Assembly: GCF_000244975.1 (NCBI RefSeq)
Contig: NZ_CM001440.1
Location: 4,758,325-4,822,324 of the forward strand
DNA length: 64,000 nt
From: Saccharomonospora cyanea NA-134
GTDB lineage: Bacteria > Actinomycetota > Actinomycetes > Mycobacteriales > Pseudonocardiaceae
Direction: 5' to 3'
Part shown: one piece after another, positions 60,530 to 64,000 of the stretch
How the letters are laid out: every line of letters starts with the position of its first letter
Position numbering within the stretch: position 1 is the first letter of the stretch
The notes under the pieces: model-generated
Databases searched by the model: none
Told to the model about the DNA's origin: nothing
Seen by the model: only the letters and a program-made list of their open reading frames with translations
Made by a program: the position numbers and the translations under genes

Positions 60530-61579
60530 TCACGAGTGCGGCCAGTACCGCTCGACCATCGAGCGCGCGCGGGGCAGGTCGGCCACGACACCGAGGACCT
60601 CGGTGCGCAGCGCGTCCACCTCGGAGACCGGAACGGAACGGGAACTCAACACCCCGTTCGCCCATTCGGCCACCTCTCGCACCAGGCGGCCGTCGCCGGT
60701 GAGGAGAGCGCCCTCGAGAGTGCGCAGCGGTTGCTCCACGCAGTCACGGGTCACCAGCGCGAGGTCGGTGTCGGTCACGATGTCGCCCCTGTCCGCGGCA
60801 CCCACGGGTTCCCAGCGCTCGGCGATCCTGCGGACGAAGTGGTGGTGTTCGGTGTCGAGGGTGCGCTGCTCGGCGACGACGTCCTGCGGCAGCGGCGGCA
60901 CCGGCTCGACCGTCGCGGGCAGGTCGTCGACGAGTTCGAGCCCGTCGGTCAGCGTCGGCGCCCACGCCGTCGCGCCGAGCGCCCGTGCGCGCCTGTCGTC
61001 CGTGCCGAACGCGGCGCCGCCGGCCAGTACGGGGATACCGGCCGTGGTCGCCGACTCGATGCCACGGCGGGTGCTCGGCAGCCCTCCGGCCACGGAACAG
61101 CTCACCGCCACGGCGTCGGGCTCCACCTGGTGCAGGTACGAGTAGAGGCGTTCGGCGGGCGTCGCCGCGCCGAGGAACGTCACCTGCCACCCTCGTGCCC
61201 GCAGGCTGGTGGCCACCACCATCGCGGCGAGCGCGTGCCACTCCCGCTCCGCGCAGCCGACGATGATGCGCCCCTTCGTGATGGGCGACGACCTCACCCG
61301 GCGGGCCACGGCCTCGGTGGCGGCCAGCGAGATACCGGTGGCGATGTGCTCCTGCGCCACCGACCACTCGCCGTTCTGCCACCTCTCACCGATGCGGCGC
61401 TGGGCGGGCGTGATCACGTCGCACAGCAGCGACACGGGTTCCGCGTGACCGTCGAGCTCCCTGTCCACCAACGCCACGGCGGCTGAGGCGTTGCCCTCCG
61501 CGAGCGCGTGCTCGAACCGGGCGAACAGCTCGACGAAGTCGGTTTCGTGCGAGGCCGGGGCGGCGGGCATGGGACTCAC
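60530..61579 (-). CDS. B12-binding protein with CarH-like adenosylcobalamin capping motif
   Basis: A 349-aa cytoplasmic protein. Residues ~10-95 form a helical bundle with W67, E77 and H78 in the spacing W-x9-EH, the adenosyl-capping motif of the CarH light sensors. Residues ~100-210 are a B12-binding Rossmann-like domain; the axial-ligand region reads EREWHALAA, keeping His115 but with Glu and Ala in place of the D and G of DxHxxG. The remaining ~130 residues are helical and unassigned. There is no MerR DNA-binding domain. Its GTG overlaps the stop of a PP2C phosphatase gene, suggesting that the two form one signalling unit. Confidence 0.75.
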   Translation of the reverse strand: MSPMPAAPASHETDFVELFARFEHALAEGNASAAVALVDRELDGHAEPVSLLCDVITPAQRRIGERWQNGEWSVAQEHIATGISLAATEAVARRVRSSPITKGRIIVGCAEREWHALAAMVVATSLRARGWQVTFLGAATPAERLYSYLHQVEPDAVAVSCSVAGGLPSTRRGIESATTAGIPVLAGGAAFGTDDRRARALGATAWAPTLTDGLELVDDLPATVEPVPPLPQDVVAEQRTLDTEHHHFVRRIAERWEPVGAADRGDIVTDTDLALVTRDCVEQPLRTLEGALLTGDGRLVREVAEWANGVLSSRSVPVSEVDALRTEVLGVVADLPRARSMVERYWPHS

Positions 61580-62880
61580 GCTCCGTTCTGCACGGCTATC
61601 AGGGCGATGTCGTCGTGTGCCGCACCGTCGAGGTGGTCGAGGACGCGCTGCTCCACCGCCTCGCAGAGGGTGGCGGGGCTGGCGCCCGCGTACTCGGGAA
61701 GCAGGACCCGCAACCGCTCCTGCCCGAAGAACCCCTCGCGACCGCGGGCCTCGTCGACCCCGTCGGTGTAGAGCAGGACGGTGTCCTTCACTCCGAGCCG
61801 CACCTCGGCCTCGGCGAACGACAGGCCGGAGATGATGCCGGCGACCGTTCCGGTGACCGTGGTTTCGTCGACGGCGCCGTCCGCGCGCAGCACGAGCGGT
61901 GGCGGGTGCCCTGCCACGGCCACGGTCACGGTCATCGTCTCCTCACCGGGCCGCCGCCGGAACCGCGCGCACGCCGCCGTCACGAACCGCTGCGCCAACT
62001 GGGTGCGCAGCACCTCGTTCAACGCCCCGAGCACCCTGGCGGGCGACCGGTCGAAGAACGCCGCCGTCCTGATCGTCTGCCGGGCGAGGCTCGTGAACAC
62101 GGCCGCGTCGATGCCCTTCCCGCAGATGTCGCCGATGACCACCGTGAAGTCGTCGGCGTCGCCGTGCACGTCGTAGAAGTCGCCGCCGATCCGCAGCCGC
62201 TGCTCCCCCGGCCGGTACCGCGCGGCCATGTAGACGCCCGGGTACTCGGGTAGCTCCGGAGGGCGCAGCACCTGCTCCAACGCGTCCGCCATCTGGCCGC
62301 GTTCCTCGTAGAGCCTGGCCGACTCCACGGTCGCGGCGACGCGGCGGGCGAACTCCTCCGCGGCCGCCACGTCACTGGCGTTGTAGTCGTCACCGTCGCG
62401 GATCACGACGAACACGCCGTTGGTGGCGCCACCGATGTTCAGCGCGACGGCGAGGACCGCTGTCGGCTCGTGGTGGGCGGCTTCCTCCCGCAGCGGCGTG
62501 GACGGGATCAACTCGTCGAGCACGGCTTCGATGTCGTCGCCGGGCGTGGCGTACCGCTCCGCGACGCCCCGTCGCCGGAACCGGCCCAGCCCCTGCAGCG
62601 GGTCGAGGCGACCGAGGAGCACAGGTCCGGACACCCTGCCGCTACGGCCGTGGGAGTAGACGGAAACGCTGTCGGAGTCGAAGAACGCGAGCATCGCCCA
62701 GTCGCCGAAGTGGGGCACGGCGAAGTCCAGGACGCGGAAAGCGGTGCGCCGGACGTTCAGCGACCCCGCGAGCTGGCGGGACAGCTTCTCGAGGAACCGT
62801 ACATGAGCCCAGTCACCGGGACGTGGTGTTCCGGTGAGGCCTTCGGGACTGCGGGATGATCGATCGAAAGCCGCGTTCAC
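61576..62880 (-). CDS. GAF-SpoIIE PP2C phosphatase
   Basis: About 434 aa from GTG 62880 (GAGGGG site); the frame runs on upstream without protein-like sequence. The sensor domain (~45-215) is GAF-like (FGDWAMLAFFDSDSVSVYSH, VLAVALNIGGATNGVFVVIR). The SpoIIE phosphatase (~230-430) has metal-binding IGGDFYDVHG, VVIGDICGKGIDAAVF, VAVAGHPPPLVL and VLLYTDGVDEAR, with AAHDDIALIAVQ at the end. It should dephosphorylate a STAS protein not encoded beside it. It is translationally coupled to the B12-binding gene. Confidence 0.87.
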   Translation of the reverse strand: MNAAFDRSSRSPEGLTGTPRPGDWAHVRFLEKLSRQLAGSLNVRRTAFRVLDFAVPHFGDWAMLAFFDSDSVSVYSHGRSGRVSGPVLLGRLDPLQGLGRFRRRGVAERYATPGDDIEAVLDELIPSTPLREEAAHHEPTAVLAVALNIGGATNGVFVVIRDGDDYNASDVAAAEEFARRVAATVESARLYEERGQMADALEQVLRPPELPEYPGVYMAARYRPGEQRLRIGGDFYDVHGDADDFTVVIGDICGKGIDAAVFTSLARQTIRTAAFFDRSPARVLGALNEVLRTQLAQRFVTAACARFRRRPGEETMTVTVAVAGHPPPLVLRADGAVDETTVTGTVAGIISGLSFAEAEVRLGVKDTVLLYTDGVDEARGREGFFGQERLRVLLPEYAGASPATLCEAVEQRVLDHLDGAAHDDIALIAVQNGA

Positions 62881-63177
62881 TGCGGACCCCTCGACGAAGA
62901 GGACATCAGGATTCGACTGTACGGGACAAATCGCGCTTCCGACCCCACTGTGGACCGACCGAGTCACGACATTGTCGCTGGGTGAAGGACTGCTCGCGGA
63001 TCGCCACCGATTCCGCGAAGCCCGCCTCGAAATCTCGCGGAATCGGAAGTGCCGACCACGAAGGCCGACGCTGCCCGGTGACTGGCACCGGCGACCTACC
63101 ACGGCGACCGGTCCGGGAAGGCGCGAGGGCGCCCCGGGGCGGCCGTACCCCGGAATCGACCGCTTCGAGCGGTGGGG
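62881..63177. other. Gap upstream of the phosphatase gene
   Basis: Nearly 300 nt between the phosphatase start and the GNAT stop. No gene, hairpin or RNA feature can be supported. It presumably holds the promoter of the phosphatase/B12 operon. Confidence 0.4.
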
Positions 63178-63654
63178 CTAGCGCCGCTTCGCCAGGTACA
63201 CCAGCGCGTAGTCGCCCGCCGGGACACGCCCGGTCTCGCGGTAACCCAGCCGGTGATAAAGCCGCAGATTCGCGGTGCTGCGCTCACCGGTGAACAACCG
63301 CACCGTGGTCACGGTGGAGGGAACGTGGTCCTCGGCCCACGACAGCAGTGCGGTGCCCAGCCCGTTGCCCTGCCGATCCGGCGCCACGACCAACCGCCCC
63401 ACCTCTGCCGTCCCGGCGTCCACGCGATGCACCCGCACACCCGCCACCAACCGCCCCGACTCGCGAACACCCCATGCCTGACACGCTGGATCTTCCAGCT
63501 CGGCCAGAAGCTCCTCCAGCGTCTGCCGTAGCGGCGGCAGTCCGACGTCGTCGTGCAGCCGGGCCTCGGTGACGTACGCCGCCCGCTGCAAGGTCAGGAG
63601 TTCGCCCGCGTCCGCGGGGCCAAGTGCCACGGGTTCTGTGAGGGGTTGTGCCAT
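63178..63654 (-). CDS. GNAT-family acetyltransferase
   Basis: A 158-aa acetyltransferase. The acetyl-CoA loop is RLVVAPDRQGNGLGTALLSW, preceded by the strand AEVGRLVV, and NLRLYHRLGYRETGRV is the conserved end. ATG 63654 has a CATACT/TACTGT -10-like sequence just upstream and no ribosome binding site, so the mRNA may be leaderless. Substrate unknown. Confidence 0.8.
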   Translation of the reverse strand: MAQPLTEPVALGPADAGELLTLQRAAYVTEARLHDDVGLPPLRQTLEELLAELEDPACQAWGVRESGRLVAGVRVHRVDAGTAEVGRLVVAPDRQGNGLGTALLSWAEDHVPSTVTTVRLFTGERSTANLRLYHRLGYRETGRVPAGDYALVYLAKRR

Positions 63655-63720
63655 CGCCACAGTATGCGAGCTCACCCAGGGCGCCGGGGGTTCACCGAAG
63701 GCACCTTCGAAGATCGACGG

Positions 63721-63793
63721 AGCCGGCAACAGGACTCGAACCTGCGACCCTCTGTTTACAAGACAGATGCTCTACCAACTGAGCTATGCCGGC
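63721..63793 (-). tRNA. tRNA-Thr (anticodon TGT)
   Basis: Minus-strand cloverleaf: acceptor GCCGGCA/TGCCGGC (7 bp), D arm GCTC-AGTTGGTA-GAGC, anticodon stem TCTGT/ACAGA with loop CTTGTAA, giving anticodon TGT, and T arm with TTCGAGT. The discriminator is T and CCA is not encoded. Confidence 0.95.
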
Positions 63794-64000
63794 CTGAAGC
63801 CGCCACCGAGGGTGCGCGGCTCCACCCCAACTATATCCATCGCGACGTGCGCCACAGCGAGCGCCCATACGACCCTTTCCTCGCTGCTTACGGACTTGTC
63901 AGCGACTACCGTGGACCGAGGTCACGGTCACACAACAATGTGGTATACGCCACGGCCCGCAGGGTGCAACGGTCGAGGCCGCACTGCCGATGCTTCTCCC
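63794..64000. other. Right end of window, nothing assigned
   Basis: After the tRNA no complete gene is seen. It presumably contains the promoter of the tRNA and of a gene starting beyond the window. Confidence 0.4.

Noticed and set aside
63721-63793. Integration site at tRNA-Thr
   Set aside because: No integrase gene and no repeat of the tRNA 3' end were seen in the window.
63940-64000. Start of another gene at the right edge
   Set aside because: ATG 63940 opens a short frame to the window end but has no ribosome binding site and no recognisable sequence; too little to call.

Overview
The window reads as chromosomal DNA of a high-GC actinomycete with many GTG starts, dense 4-nt gene overlaps and leaderless promoters. 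The left end (pssA, a CDC48-like AAA ATPase, a LytR_C protein, a DUF3263 protein, def) has the same gene set as the Mycobacterium tuberculosis Rv0429c-Rv0436c neighbourhood, so the order Mycobacteriales/Pseudonocardiales is likely. The ectoine/hydroxyectoine genes, a trimethylamine monooxygenase and the general gene content suggest a salt-tolerant member of Pseudonocardiaceae (Saccharomonospora-like). That last step is inference from gene content, not a database match.

Layout. 1-5.5 kb: phospholipid gene end, AAA ATPase, small exported/DUF proteins, peptide deformylase, HtrA-like protease. 5.6-12.6 kb: thiamine region, with two TPP riboswitches on opposite strands (thiC-thiD; thiO-thiS-thiG), a second thiD copy, and thiE from a leaderless promoter. 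12.6-17.3 kb: a DasR-type GntR regulator divergent from an amino-sugar isomerase/kinase pair around a dre-like operator. 17.5-21.7 kb: SGNH hydrolase, an ArfA-like OmpA protein, an unrecognised two-gene unit whose first product has a nucleotidyltransferase signature, and a VapBC pair. 21.9-25.3 kb: ectABCD on the minus strand, with ectD separated from ectC by a hairpin. 25.6-30.6 kb: regulators, a cupin, and a trimethylamine monooxygenase preceded by a 19-codon small ORF. 30.7-38.2 kb: esterase-like hydrolase, then a ROK regulator divergent from a sugar-type ABC transporter that ends in a GH63 hydrolase resembling glucosylglycerate hydrolase. 38.2-41.5 kb: Abi-alpha protein, two Cys-rich mini-proteins, and a quinone-detoxification (mhq-like) cluster. 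41.6-43 kb: tandem duplicated exported mixed-charge proteins with a conserved structured leader. 43-50 kb: a membrane protein, a large secreted subtilase, and a split LigD. 50-53.6 kb: SpoIIE phosphatase, STAS protein and ECF sigma factor. 53.6-59.3 kb: SIS protein, two divergent secreted sialidases around a second dre-like site, amidohydrolase. 59.4-64 kb: lipoprotein, amphi-Trp protein, a B12-binding protein with a CarH-like capping motif overlapped by a PP2C phosphatase, GNAT, and tRNA-Thr.

Three themes link the genes. First, compatible solutes: ectoine/hydroxyectoine synthesis, probable TMAO formation and probable glucosylglycerate import and hydrolysis. Second, amino-sugar scavenging under a DasR-type regulator whose operator also appears between the two sialidases. 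Third, partner-switch signalling: two separate SpoIIE-type phosphatases, one with a STAS partner and ECF sigma gene, the other coupled to a probable B12/light sensor.

The least explained parts are the duplicated exported proteins with their leader RNA (41.66-42.97 kb), the nucleotidyltransferase-like pair (19.6-21 kb), the B12/PP2C unit (60.5-62.9 kb) and the dispersed 21-nt repeat hairpins at 30.7, 49.7 and 57.6 kb.
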